Source: a virus
DNA length: 34,716 nt
Virus record (IMG/VR): IMGVR_UViG_3300032249_000413
Coordinates: 1-34,716 of that record
Direction: 5' to 3' (one strand)
This document shows, piece after piece, positions 1-8,470 of this stretch; the stretch's first letter is position 1, and each line of letters starts with the position of its first letter. The notes beneath the pieces are model-generated. The model made no database searches and had not been told where the DNA came from. It worked only from the letters and a program-made list of their open reading frames with translations. The position numbers and the translations under genes are program-made.

Positions 1-112
1 CTAAATCCCCGCCACCACCAAAAAACGAAACGCCTTTAACGCGTGTACGAAACTTTACAAAGAAACCACTTTGATTTAAGTGTCCTTGTTTTACGTCATA
101 TTGCATACCCAT
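1..112 (-). CDS. N-terminal part of unknown phage protein (runs off left edge)
   Basis: The first 37 codons of a minus-strand gene are present, starting at ATG 112-110 with a Shine-Dalgarno GGAGA at 123-119. The visible protein starts MGMQYDVKQGHLNQSG and continues with a basic stretch and a Gly run. It follows the 168-aa gene in the same direction, so it probably belongs to the late head/tail group. No family can be assigned from this fragment. Confidence 0.7.
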   Translation of the reverse strand, partial: MGMQYDVKQGHLNQSGFFVKFRTRVKGVSFFGGGGDL

Positions 113-135
113 AATTAATCTCCAAAAAGTTAAGC

Positions 136-149
136 GGGGGCGAACCCCC
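136..149 (-). terminator. GC hairpin with TTCG loop, possible weak terminator
   Basis: On the minus strand GGGGG-TTCG-CCCCC forms a compact hairpin just after the stop codon of the 168-aa gene. The T-run (ACTTTTTGG) begins only several bases later and overlaps the ribosome-binding region of the next gene. It could be a partial terminator or an mRNA-stabilising hairpin. The same TTCG-capped G/C design occurs in the stronger terminator near 31.8 kb. Confidence 0.4.
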
Positions 150-157
150 TAGATTAA

Positions 158-664
158 TTAAGCGCTTTGTTGACCAGCGTCAGATATGTGATAAATGATT
201 CGTCCACTTACCACACCAGCAATCGCATTAGCAGCACCTTGGGTATTAGTAACAACAACTAAGTTAGTTGCGTTAGCTACGTTACCTAAAGAAGCGCCGC
301 CGCCTGTACCACCAACAGTAAATACTGTACGAGCAGATAAGTTACCAGCGGAAAGAAAACCAGTAGGAACGTTTGTGCCTAGAGTGGTAGTTTGACCAGG
401 ACCAACGCCAATTAGTGGGGTAAACCCTACGTTAGCTGTAGCATTACCACCGCCACCGCTAGAAACAATAACTTCAGTCACAACTGCACCAGCTGGGAGA
501 ATTACCGCTGGAGCGCCAGTAGCTGAAGAAATTGTTACGTTTGAAGTATTTGCAGTATTTGCAATATGGAAGGGGACTGCCATAACCATGGAGCCTGCTT
601 CTGCAGTGCGTGTTTGATCTCCACCAGTGGAGCGCCATACGGCTGAGGTAGTTGCTGTTGCCAT
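158..664 (-). CDS. Putative structural protein, possibly capsid-associated (168 aa)
   Basis: A 168-aa protein rich in Gly, Ala, Thr and Val with alternating beta-type segments and no charged clusters, starting MATATTSAVWRSTGG. Such composition is common in phage decoration, spike or fibre-like head proteins, but I recognise no family. The start at 664 has AAGGA upstream; an in-frame start seven codons earlier lacks that support. It lies downstream of the capsid gene but beyond a strong terminator (796-822) and has its own candidate promoter (754-781), so it can be expressed separately from the capsid gene. Function is inferred from position and composition only. Confidence 0.75.
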   Translation of the reverse strand: MATATTSAVWRSTGGDQTRTAEAGSMVMAVPFHIANTANTSNVTISSATGAPAVILPAGAVVTEVIVSSGGGGNATANVGFTPLIGVGPGQTTTLGTNVPTGFLSAGNLSARTVFTVGGTGGGASLGNVANATNLVVVTNTQGAANAIAGVVSGRIIYHISDAGQQSA

Positions 665-691
665 AATAAATTGTCCTTCATACAAAGTTCA

Positions 692-734
692 GCTTATCAA
701 TCGTGTATGCGTCTGCTCGGGCAGTTTGATAAGC
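692..734 (-). other. 9-bp inverted repeat in mRNA leader
   Basis: GCTTATCAA at 692-700 and TTGATAAGC at 726-734 are perfect inverted copies separated by 25 bases. They lie between the candidate promoter and the start of the 168-aa gene, so the transcript leader can fold there. It may be a stability or translation-control element, or a protein-binding dyad. Confidence 0.5.
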
Positions 735-753
735 GAATATCCGAGTTTCTACA

Positions 754-781
754 ATCTTACTACTTTTTTAGGTTTGTGCAA
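754..781 (-). promoter_or_regulatory. Candidate sigma70-like promoter, minus strand
   Basis: On the minus strand TTGCAC (781-776), a 16-base spacer and TAAGAT (759-754). The -35 hexamer and spacer length match the candidate minus-strand promoter at 11060-11087. It lies directly after the capsid terminator and before the 168-aa gene, where a new promoter is needed. Confidence 0.45.
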
Positions 782-795
782 GTAATTTAAACAAA

Positions 796-822
796 TAAAA
801 AACCCCGCTTTTTGGGCGGGGT
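796..822 (-). terminator. Rho-independent terminator after major capsid gene
   Basis: On the minus strand ACCCCGC, a 7-base loop, then GCGGGGT followed by a run of T. The stem is a perfect 7 bp and G/C rich. It starts 22 bases after the capsid stop codon, so it ends the head-gene transcript. Confidence 0.9.
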
Positions 823-843
823 CTAGTACGACTTAGGTGCTGA

Positions 844-1749
844 TTAGGCGCCTGGTGAACCGAACATTCCGAGAGGATCCGAGAATCCAAAAGAATAACG
901 CTCACGAGACTTGTAGCGTACGTTGCCTGTATCAAAGTCACCATCCATAGAATTGGAAAGTGGTGTACGGACAAAGTGCTTCATACCGTTTGGAACATCA
1001 GTGGTCAAGAACCATGCGTTTGTATCGGTCAGGTAGTTATTAACTGTATAACCTTCTGGGATAGAACCGTTGTTCTTCAATGCATTGATGTCGTTATCGG
1101 TTGTACCAACACGCAATTCGGTTTCAAGCAAGCGAGTTGCAATGAATTGAAGTTGTGGTGGAACAATCAGCTTTTTAGGCTTAGCAGCGATGAGCAAACT
1201 GCGCTCGTCTGTCCACTGAGCGATCTGAATAACGGCGGCTTCCAAAGAAGTCTCGTTTAAGTCAGCGCCAGTAGTAGGACGGTTGCTGTTGGTGCCGCCA
1301 GAAACCAAAGGATGTGCTGTGGAGAACAGTGCAACACCGTCGCCACCAACAGAGGTAGTAAAACCACCGTTTAGTACAGAAGCTGCACGAACTTGCTTGG
1401 TATACGCCATGGAACGAGCTAACGCCTTGGTATAACGAGCAGATAAGCTGTCATACAAGTTGTCCTCAATAGCCTCTTCTGTTAAAGAGAAGCCCTGAGC
1501 GATTGTTACGTGGGTATAGCGAGCAGTAAATGCCTCTTGTGCATTGTCATAAGCAATAGCTGAGCCTTCGTTTTTGACTGGGGCGGCACTAAAGCCTGAC
1601 AACTTGGTTTCTTCTTCGAACGAACGCTCAGAGGTCTCTGTTTCGTAGATCTCTTTGTGTTGTTCACCATACGTTGCATACTCAAGACCGAACAATGCAT
1701 TCAATCCTGGGAGCAACTCTTTCAGTAGTTGTGCGCGTGAAATAGCCAT
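844..1749 (-). CDS. Major capsid protein
   Basis: A 301-aa protein that I read as the major head subunit, in the Mu gpT-like / HK97-fold range of major capsid proteins. It opens MAISRAQLLKELLPGLNALF, has an acidic N-terminal third, a central alpha/beta body with a segment near AKPKKLIVPPQLQ typical of capsid P-domains, and a C-terminal region with SRERYSFGFSDP. Length is usual for the group. It has a strong AAGGAG Shine-Dalgarno and is the last gene before a terminator, as expected for a highly expressed late gene. Scaffold and portal genes lie upstream. The fold assignment rests on recognition and gene order, not on a computed alignment. Confidence 0.88.
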   Translation of the reverse strand: MAISRAQLLKELLPGLNALFGLEYATYGEQHKEIYETETSERSFEEETKLSGFSAAPVKNEGSAIAYDNAQEAFTARYTHVTIAQGFSLTEEAIEDNLYDSLSARYTKALARSMAYTKQVRAASVLNGGFTTSVGGDGVALFSTAHPLVSGGTNSNRPTTGADLNETSLEAAVIQIAQWTDERSLLIAAKPKKLIVPPQLQFIATRLLETELRVGTTDNDINALKNNGSIPEGYTVNNYLTDTNAWFLTTDVPNGMKHFVRTPLSNSMDGDFDTGNVRYKSRERYSFGFSDPLGMFGSPGA

Positions 1750-1759
1750 TTATAACTCC

Positions 1760-2386
1760 TTAAGCAGTGTAATCCAGTGCGGCTGCACGGAGGATTTGTG
1801 GGTTATTCAGCTTCACTACTACTTCAGTGAAGGCATTTGCGCCAGTAGCAGTCTCTGGAACTACTTCAACTACACGAACTGGAAGAGCAGCTGCGTTGCC
1901 TTCTGAATTGGTTGCATAGACAGAAACAGCGGAATCGCCAGTAGTAGTAGAGCCAGTACCTTGACGTATTGACATATTAGTGCCAACAATGCTTTGGTTA
2001 ACTGTAGTAACAGTTGCGTTACCACTAAAAGTAACCGCTACTTTAAACGCTGCCATAGGATCGTCAACTACATAAGCAACAGCGCTGGTAGCAGCGGTAT
2101 TACCTGGATAGTATTGAGCCTGAACAGTTTGACCTTGAGCGTTAACATACTGAACACCCATAAACACACCATAGGTGTTATTTGCGGCTGCTGTAGTAGA
2201 GTCAACAGTTACAGTCGATTTTTGAATAGTGCCACCTGCAGCTACACGAACAATATCCCCGTTAAAAATCGCAGTGTTATAAGTACTTGCGATTGGTATT
2301 AAACGAGTTGCACCAGCGTAAGGTTTACCATCTACGCTGTTGATTGGTGTTAAGCCAGAGGGAGCATCAACGGTTGGATATGCCAT
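1760..2386 (-). CDS. Putative head decoration/structural protein (208 aa)
   Basis: A 208-aa protein rich in Ala, Thr, Val and Gly, with a regular beta-strand pattern and no catalytic motif. It starts MAYPTVDAPSGLTPINSVDG after GGAGATTTA. It sits immediately upstream of the capsid gene (10-base gap) and downstream of the scaffold, the usual place for decoration or minor capsid proteins. Stable expression with the capsid gene is likely because no terminator separates them. The role is inferred from context. Confidence 0.8.
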   Translation of the reverse strand: MAYPTVDAPSGLTPINSVDGKPYAGATRLIPIASTYNTAIFNGDIVRVAAGGTIQKSTVTVDSTTAAANNTYGVFMGVQYVNAQGQTVQAQYYPGNTAATSAVAYVVDDPMAAFKVAVTFSGNATVTTVNQSIVGTNMSIRQGTGSTTTGDSAVSVYATNSEGNAAALPVRVVEVVPETATGANAFTEVVVKLNNPQILRAAALDYTA

Positions 2387-2408
2387 TTAAATCTCCTAAA
2401 TTAAAAAA

Positions 2409-2858
2409 TTAACCACCTTTACCAAAGCTAACCGTCGTTTTACCCTCATTAAAGAGAGGCATACGTGGATCACTTTGGCGCATAAGAGTGTTGTCTACAG
2501 CCGTCATTTGAGCATCTGCTTGATCAGAGTAATGTTTATTACGCTGTTCAACGAACTCAGTAGGGGTCTTGCATAACAACAAACCGCCGATCTCAATGTT
2601 GTCTTTAAAACGACTATTGGGATCAACTAACAGTTGAAACTGAGGTTGTTCTTCTACGCCAACAGGTTCCCACCCTTCCCTTAACTTCGCTGAGAGGTTG
2701 CGAGGATCGGCCTGATGAAGCGTTGAAATACGAATCCATCTATAAGAATATCCAGGTTGCTTATCCGGTTCAGGAAGAAGCTCAGGTTGCGACCACTGTT
2801 TAGGGCGCTCTGACTGGGTACGATTATCTAATTCGCGTGCAAGTTTGTTTACAGTCAT
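2409..2858 (-). CDS. Unknown protein in head module (149 aa)
   Basis: A 149-aa protein starting MTVNKLARELDNRTQSERP. An in-frame upstream start would overlap the scaffold gene; ATG at 2858 has GGAGAGA in good position and its codon lies just after the scaffold stop. The N-terminal half is Pro- and Gln-rich with a YSYRWIRI segment; the C-terminal part is polar and ends Gly-rich. I recognise no domain. Conserved position between scaffold and capsid genes suggests a structural or assembly role. Confidence 0.75.
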   Translation of the reverse strand: MTVNKLARELDNRTQSERPKQWSQPELLPEPDKQPGYSYRWIRISTLHQADPRNLSAKLREGWEPVGVEEQPQFQLLVDPNSRFKDNIEIGGLLLCKTPTEFVEQRNKHYSDQADAQMTAVDNTLMRQSDPRMPLFNEGKTTVSFGKGG

Positions 2859-2859
2859 T

Positions 2860-3840
2860 TTATCTCTCCAATTTTTGCATTTCACGAGCATACTGCTCAG
2901 GTGTCAAACCAAGTTTTTTGGCCAAGGCCACTTGACTTGCTTTCAGCACAATTCGTTTAGACGCCGTGCTACGCGTTGCTGGTGCAACCACTGGTGATGA
3001 TCTTGACTCAGTGCGCTGACTAGGCTTGCCGCCCCCAGTCTGCGTTTCTACTTCTACTTCACCTGAGAAATTCTCAGGAAACCGTTTGCGCATAGTGCTA
3101 TCTATACGATTGAAATAGTCTTCGGTCCCAATATAACCTTTACCAAATTCTTTTTCAAGTTTTGCATGCGTACCTAGGGCTAAGGCCGTCATTTCCTCGT
3201 CTGGTCCGTACCAAGTATTACTTTCGAGCCACTTGGAAGTTAACGGATCAACTTGAGGTTGCTCAGGTTGCCTGTACGTTTGTTGTATTTGTACATCATT
3301 TTCTGGGATTTGTATAGAGGGTTTAAAATTTTTAGCTTTATCTTGTTTCAAACTAGCTTCAGTCAGTTTTTGCTGAGCTTCCATAATTCGCTCGGTATCA
3401 CCGGAATCATAGGCATCGCGGTATACCCGCTTAGCCATTTCTAGTTCAATATCAGCAGCACCTTGGACTGTGCTGACAAACTGTTTCTCACCTTCAGATA
3501 ACGTTGCCTTGAGTCTTTTGTTCTCTTCGAACATCTTTTGAGCAAGATTAACGGCTTCTTGTTGCTCGCGTAAAGCAGACTCTTTAGCCCGTCTTTCGTC
3601 GTGCCAGACCTTTTTCATCTGGTCAATACGTGTTTTTACCTTCTTAGAATAGTCTTGGAAGTTGTCTTTATCGAGTTCTTCTACTACTTCCTCGTCTAAG
3701 GGCTTGACGTTACGGTCTTCTGGAGGGGTGTCATCTTCGACTTCCACACTAAAATCGTCTTCTGTGTCTACGGGTTTACCCTTAGACTCTTTTTCAATTT
3801 CGTCTGGAAATTTAAATTCGTCTTGTTCAAATTGTGGCAT
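2860..3840 (-). CDS. Probable scaffolding protein
   Basis: A 326-aa, strongly charged protein. The first 60 residues are very acidic (many Asp/Glu), residues about 65-180 form a predicted coiled coil rich in Glu, Lys, Gln and Arg, and the C-terminal 50 residues are basic, ending in a helix with KKLGLTPEQYAREMQKLER. Acidic start, long helix and basic C-terminal helix that could contact the shell are the usual form of phage scaffolds. It lies between portal and capsid genes, as scaffold genes normally do. No protease motif is visible. The assignment rests on form and position. Confidence 0.72.
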   Translation of the reverse strand: MPQFEQDEFKFPDEIEKESKGKPVDTEDDFSVEVEDDTPPEDRNVKPLDEEVVEELDKDNFQDYSKKVKTRIDQMKKVWHDERRAKESALREQQEAVNLAQKMFEENKRLKATLSEGEKQFVSTVQGAADIELEMAKRVYRDAYDSGDTERIMEAQQKLTEASLKQDKAKNFKPSIQIPENDVQIQQTYRQPEQPQVDPLTSKWLESNTWYGPDEEMTALALGTHAKLEKEFGKGYIGTEDYFNRIDSTMRKRFPENFSGEVEVETQTGGGKPSQRTESRSSPVVAPATRSTASKRIVLKASQVALAKKLGLTPEQYAREMQKLER

Positions 3841-3850
3841 ATATTACTCC

Positions 3851-4258
3851 TTATAGTTTGCGCTTGATACCACGGGGGTCAGTTACTACACCCTCAACGG
3901 AATCATCGTTAATGATCCTAAACTCACGATCATGTATTACTAGGCGGGTACCTGCGTGTGGGCGGACAAGAATAAAGTCGCCTTTTTTGCACCAGGGACC
4001 GTTAGGGAACCGAGTTTTATCAAGATAGCAGTCGGGGCCCAAATCAACTACAAATAACACAGTAGTCAGAAGCTCGTCGTGCCGTCTGGTTTCATCGGAC
4101 TTAATGATTCCGCTATCAAAAGCTTCTTCGGATTCAGGAAGTGCACATAAAATCCTATAGCCAGATGGCTGAGGAAGTTGTTTTGCTTTTTCGGCGGCAT
4201 CCTTGTTCATTACAACAGACAAGTCAACAGCCTGATTTAAATCAATGACATTAGTCAT
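3851..4258 (-). CDS. GroES-like co-chaperonin
   Basis: A 135-aa protein with a Cpn10-type core: PSGYRILCALPE at about 31-42, a glycine-containing flexible stretch SGIIKSDETRRHDELLTT (49-66) where GroES has its mobile loop, then VVDLGPDCYLD, KKGDFILVRPHAGTRL (91-106) and a closing strand REFRIINDDSVEGVV. In the family such proteins cap the host GroEL chamber; phage versions such as T4 gp31 widen it for capsid folding. It lies between portal and scaffold genes, in keeping with a role in head assembly. Start at 4258 is chosen because GGAGAA precedes it; it overlaps the upstream 63-aa gene by 8 bases. The N-terminal 30 residues are extra compared with GroES. Confidence 0.82.
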   Translation of the reverse strand: MTNVIDLNQAVDLSVVMNKDAAEKAKQLPQPSGYRILCALPESEEAFDSGIIKSDETRRHDELLTTVLFVVDLGPDCYLDKTRFPNGPWCKKGDFILVRPHAGTRLVIHDREFRIINDDSVEGVVTDPRGIKRKL

Positions 4259-4442
4259 CCGAATTCTCCAGGTTTTTTGCAAGGTCTAAAACATAAGTCT
4301 CAGCAGTGAGAAGACCCCGAATCTCACCACAAAGTGCGCGGTATTCCGCGTAATCTTTAGCTGCGCCACTGGAAACTGCGTCAGCCACACTCAAGCGTTT
4401 TTCTCTGAATTGCTCAACCAGTACTTCAAACGTTCTGTCCAT
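4251..4442 (-). CDS. Unknown small protein (63 aa)
   Basis: A 63-aa helical protein starting MDRTFEVLVEQFREKRLSVA. Its ATG overlaps the portal stop codon (TGATG), so translation is probably coupled to the portal. It overlaps the co-chaperonin start by 8 bases. No motif is recognisable; a portal- or assembly-associated role is only suggested by position. Confidence 0.75.
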   Translation of the reverse strand: MDRTFEVLVEQFREKRLSVADAVSSGAAKDYAEYRALCGEIRGLLTAETYVLDLAKNLENSDD

Positions 4443-6931
4443 CAATCACCTTTCTTGTTAGCTCCCCTAGGTTGTTCCCTGGATTGCTGTAGTTGCGCGT
4501 TTTTATACGCGATGTCTGCGCCAGCTCGTAAACCTTCAAGTTTGTCTTTTGACTCTTGTTGGGCTTTGTCCTTGGCGGTTTTAGCACCTACCTGCATTCC
4601 AGCAATTTCTTTTTGGGCTGCAATTCGGGCTTCTTCAATCTTAAGCTGGTCAGCTTTACTAGCAGCATCTACTTGAAGTTTCTGCTTCTTAAGTTGTAGC
4701 TCTTCTTGCTTAATCTGAAGTTCTTGCTGTTGCATTTGGACCAATGGGTCCTGTTGCATTTGGGCGTTCTTTTTATCTTGGGCTTCTTGCTGGTTTTGCT
4801 GCAAGAGTTGTTGCGCTGCTTGAGCAGCGAGTTGCGATACGCGAACCTCAATAGCTTCTGGGATTCCGTCTTCGTTTACTTCGTTAGTAGTTGGGAGATC
4901 AACACCCATCTGTTTTTCCATTTGCTTGCGATACTCATAGCCAAGGTGTTCGGCAATATGCGCTTGCATAGCTGCTCCAATAGCTTGCGCCATTGGGCTT
5001 TGCCCCACAAGCCCCATAATTTTTGGATCTTGCATTGCAGCCATATGGACCTGGATGTGTGCTTGATGGTCCTGATACAAGAACGCTTTAACTGGCTTCA
5101 TTGAAAGAACGTTTTGATTCTCAGTAACTGGATCGGCTGGCTTTTTATCGTCTGCCATTGGTACTAGCTTTTGATAATTCTTAATACCAAGAACTTCTAA
5201 CATCTGACGGTGCAACACGGGCAAATCGTATAACTGAGGCGCTTGCTGCGCAAGTTGTAAAGCAGCTTGATACTGAACCACTTTTTGCGACATCGTTGCA
5301 GCATTAGGATCACTGACAGGAATAACTGTAACCATGTCGTAGTCAGAGCGTTTAGCCATGCGGCTACCTTCTTCTGGCTCATAGCTGTATTCGTCTGGTG
5401 TAAAGTCAGCAATAATATTTTTGAGCAAACGAAACTCTTGCTTCATTGCGTAGTGAACACGTGCTTGAACCGCACTCATCACTTTAAGCGTACGCTCAAG
5501 AATAGCTAAGGTTGTACCTACGGGTGAATTAGCAGACATATCGGATACTTTCATATCCGCAGCTGACGCAAAGCGACGCCCTTCATCTACGATCTGGTTC
5601 ATCAGTTGATACAAAGTCTGGCTTGGCTCTTTATATGGGAGCGGTAAAATGTTGTCGCGCATTGTGCCACTTGGCACATCTACATCACGGAACTCGCCTG
5701 GGGAAATTGGGGTGTCATCGCCCTTAACACGCAAACCACGGGTCTTAAATCCACCGGGTAAGTTGGACAGCGTACCTGCGTCGACGAGCTGGCGAAGAAT
5801 GGAAGTTCCTGACTTAGCAAATGCACCGATAAGATGAATAAGACCGAAACAATAGAAACCAAAACCAGGAACATAGCCATAGTGAACAAAGTGATTGCGC
5901 TTTTGATGAGTTTCATCTTCTGACTCCCAGTTGCGGCGAATTGCTAAAACGCTTTGTGTACCTTTTTCAATAGTCACAACATACGGAAGCGCAATACCTG
6001 TTTTTTCACCGTCTTTGTCTGTGTGCTCGTAACCAGGCAAATCAAGATTAACGTGCATCTCTAATAGCTTAAAGCGGTCATCCGATGTAGCACGAAAGCC
6101 CATCTTTTCAGCAATTTTCTTCTCTACTTCATCAAGTGAGTTAACTGGATCACCTAAATCAGCATCACAATAAAAGCCTGCTGATTGCAATTTAATAATT
6201 TCGTTCTTAGTTTTACGCATGACGTGAGTTACACGTTCTGCTGACTCTAAGTTACTCGCGCCGTAAGGAACAACGATGTCTTCTGCTGGCACAAATATAG
6301 ATACTTGACGCTCTAAATTTGGATCGTAGTAAACCTTCTTAAACGCATTACCTGAAAGACCCAAGCCCCACAATAAGCGCTCATGCTCAGGGCGATACTC
6401 TTTCATTACGTCTGTAAGCTGGTAGTTCATGTCATTTTTAACACGTTCTGCCGCTGCTTTTTTCTCTGGTGTCTCTTTACCGATAATTTCAGTCTTTACA
6501 GGACCCGCTGCTGGAAACGTTTCCATCATGGTCTCAGCTTGGAACTTAACTAGGGCTTCAGAGAGGAGGGGATGATACACGCCGCAGGCGCCTTCCCATG
6601 GTTCAGAGCGCTCTTCAATCTTCATGCCTAGAAGTTCTAGTCCGTCGACATAAGTTTGCATCCAGTCTTTACGGGAACCGACGTCATCCTCAAAATCACC
6701 CGTCAGCTGAGCTGCCAAACTTTGAAGTTCCCGCTCATCCATGTACTCCGCTAAGTTTGCGGGGAAGTCCTCATCGCTAGGCTTTTCTCTTTTAATCTCA
6801 AGGATGGGCATGCCATCAATGCCAATTTCTACAGACTCAGGGTCCTCAATCTCGATCTCAAGTGGGACTTCCATAGCCGAAGCCTCTTCTATACCAAGAG
6901 GGGCTGCATATAAACCTTTTTCTATTGCCAT
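4442..6931 (-). CDS. Portal protein
   Basis: An 829-aa portal, the dodecameric ring through which DNA is packaged and to which the tail joins. The central body (about residues 80-600) contains portal-like features such as RSEPWEGACGVYHPLL, FVPAEDIVVPYGA and LIGAFAKSGTSILRQLVDAG. From about 690 onward the chain is a long Gln/Glu/Lys-rich helix with many Q repeats, like the C-terminal barrel of P22-type portals. The length fits that group. It lies directly after the large terminase with a 9-base gap. Confidence 0.88.
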   Translation of the reverse strand: MAIEKGLYAAPLGIEEASAMEVPLEIEIEDPESVEIGIDGMPILEIKREKPSDEDFPANLAEYMDERELQSLAAQLTGDFEDDVGSRKDWMQTYVDGLELLGMKIEERSEPWEGACGVYHPLLSEALVKFQAETMMETFPAAGPVKTEIIGKETPEKKAAAERVKNDMNYQLTDVMKEYRPEHERLLWGLGLSGNAFKKVYYDPNLERQVSIFVPAEDIVVPYGASNLESAERVTHVMRKTKNEIIKLQSAGFYCDADLGDPVNSLDEVEKKIAEKMGFRATSDDRFKLLEMHVNLDLPGYEHTDKDGEKTGIALPYVVTIEKGTQSVLAIRRNWESEDETHQKRNHFVHYGYVPGFGFYCFGLIHLIGAFAKSGTSILRQLVDAGTLSNLPGGFKTRGLRVKGDDTPISPGEFRDVDVPSGTMRDNILPLPYKEPSQTLYQLMNQIVDEGRRFASAADMKVSDMSANSPVGTTLAILERTLKVMSAVQARVHYAMKQEFRLLKNIIADFTPDEYSYEPEEGSRMAKRSDYDMVTVIPVSDPNAATMSQKVVQYQAALQLAQQAPQLYDLPVLHRQMLEVLGIKNYQKLVPMADDKKPADPVTENQNVLSMKPVKAFLYQDHQAHIQVHMAAMQDPKIMGLVGQSPMAQAIGAAMQAHIAEHLGYEYRKQMEKQMGVDLPTTNEVNEDGIPEAIEVRVSQLAAQAAQQLLQQNQQEAQDKKNAQMQQDPLVQMQQQELQIKQEELQLKKQKLQVDAASKADQLKIEEARIAAQKEIAGMQVGAKTAKDKAQQESKDKLEGLRAGADIAYKNAQLQQSREQPRGANKKGD

Positions 6932-6940
6932 AATATGCCT

Positions 6941-8470
6941 TTAATAATAGGGCTGCTTTCTTCGAAAGTATTGCTGTTCTTCAGGTTCGTCAGAATCAAG
7001 ACGAATGAATCCCCCACGCCTGAATCTTAACAGGGCCTGTGACATGCTGTCCACCAAATCGTCGTGTTCGCCAGAGGGAAAACTAGCTACTTCTTCTACC
7101 AGCTCTTCACCCCATCTTGTGTTCGGTACCCACACTCTACCAGAAGCAAATATATCTGCAACTGAATTTAGTCGTGCAATCTTGTCGTTTCCTTTGCTCG
7201 GCGTGTACTCTTGAACTGGAATACCCATTGCACGTAGCTCAAATACCAACGGAGCACCAGAAGCTTTAGCTTCCACAATAAGCGAATCCGGTTCCCAGTC
7301 TTTATATTCTTCATATGCCCTCATTTTTAGTTCAGGAAACTCCATTCGTTTCTTAAAAGAGTTAAGTAATATGATGTTTGCTTGGGGAAGCCCCGTATCG
7401 GAGTCCCTATAGAACACCCCCCACGTTGTACAGGCTGAATAGTCACTCCGTTCGGTCTTTAAGAACGCCGTATCCCAGGATTGGATCAAAAACTCACAAC
7501 TTGGAGGCCGCTCGTCCTCCCAAATCTTCCACCATTCCCGTTTTATGATCGCAGAAACCTCAGAAGTGGGCTGCTGCATGTACTGAGCCATCCATTTTCC
7601 AACTGGGAGCTCGTTTCGCAGGGCTTCTAGCTGTTCTATCGGCCAAAACTCAGGCCAGAGAGGCTGCCCATCGTCAAAAATTGCTGGAAATTCAATAACT
7701 TCCCAGTCTTCACCCTCTCTTTGGGCGGCCGCCTTAACAACTTGACCTGTTAGGTCCTTTTTGGACCATCTCGTCATCACGATGATAATAGCTCCCCCCG
7801 GCTGGAGTCGCTGCCGTGGGCCTGATGTATACCATTCGTACGTCTTATCGTACACGTCGGAGTTGTTTTCCGCTAGTGCAGCTTCTTGTTCTGAGTGAGG
7901 GTCATCAATAATGAGGACGTCAGCTCCCTTACCTGTAACAGCGCCCCCAACACCAATAGCAAAGTAGTCTCCGCCCTTGTTGGTTGCCCACCGTCCAGCC
8001 GCTTTAGAGTCAGACTGTAGTCCAACGCCTGGGAATATAGATTTATAGACGTCTGAATCGACGAGGTTTCTGACTTTTCGGCCAAAGCCAACAGCGAGCT
8101 CAGCAGTGTGGGAGGTTTGGATAATCTTTTTGGCTGGGTACTTGCCCAAAAACCAAGCAGGTAATAAGTAAGACGCAAATTCGCTCTTTGTATGCCGCGG
8201 AGGCATATTAATAATAAGTCTTTTACAAGTCCCATTAGCCACCTTTTCAAATGCTGCTGCCATATCTGCGTGATGCCGCCCTGCAATAAATGTCGGCCAC
8301 ACCTTGCGCACAAACGGCATAAAGTTAACTTGTGCTTCTTCTTTAGTTTTTAGCTGGGTCAGGAGGTCAAGCTCTTCAAGCAACTTAGCCTGCTCTGCCT
8401 CTGATAGCATCGGTAGTATCTTAGGGATGTCCCTAAGCGAGATGTTTTGCAGTACATCTTTAGCTTGCAT
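6941..8470 (-). CDS. terL: Terminase large subunit
   Basis: A 509-aa packaging motor. The ATPase half has a Walker A-like NMPPRHTKSE at about 88-97, Walker B VLIIDDPHSE at 185-194 and a coupling motif IIIVMTRWS. The nuclease half contains QSWDTAFLKTERSDYSA with the first catalytic Asp, SLIVEAKASG and DDLVDSM near the C terminus, as in RNase H-like terminase nucleases. ATG at 8470 is chosen: it is preceded by GAGGAA inside the end of the upstream gene and overlaps it by 11 bases; a longer in-frame reading would need a TTG start. Confidence 0.95.
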   Translation of the reverse strand: MQAKDVLQNISLRDIPKILPMLSEAEQAKLLEELDLLTQLKTKEEAQVNFMPFVRKVWPTFIAGRHHADMAAAFEKVANGTCKRLIINMPPRHTKSEFASYLLPAWFLGKYPAKKIIQTSHTAELAVGFGRKVRNLVDSDVYKSIFPGVGLQSDSKAAGRWATNKGGDYFAIGVGGAVTGKGADVLIIDDPHSEQEAALAENNSDVYDKTYEWYTSGPRQRLQPGGAIIIVMTRWSKKDLTGQVVKAAAQREGEDWEVIEFPAIFDDGQPLWPEFWPIEQLEALRNELPVGKWMAQYMQQPTSEVSAIIKREWWKIWEDERPPSCEFLIQSWDTAFLKTERSDYSACTTWGVFYRDSDTGLPQANIILLNSFKKRMEFPELKMRAYEEYKDWEPDSLIVEAKASGAPLVFELRAMGIPVQEYTPSKGNDKIARLNSVADIFASGRVWVPNTRWGEELVEEVASFPSGEHDDLVDSMSQALLRFRRGGFIRLDSDEPEEQQYFRRKQPYY

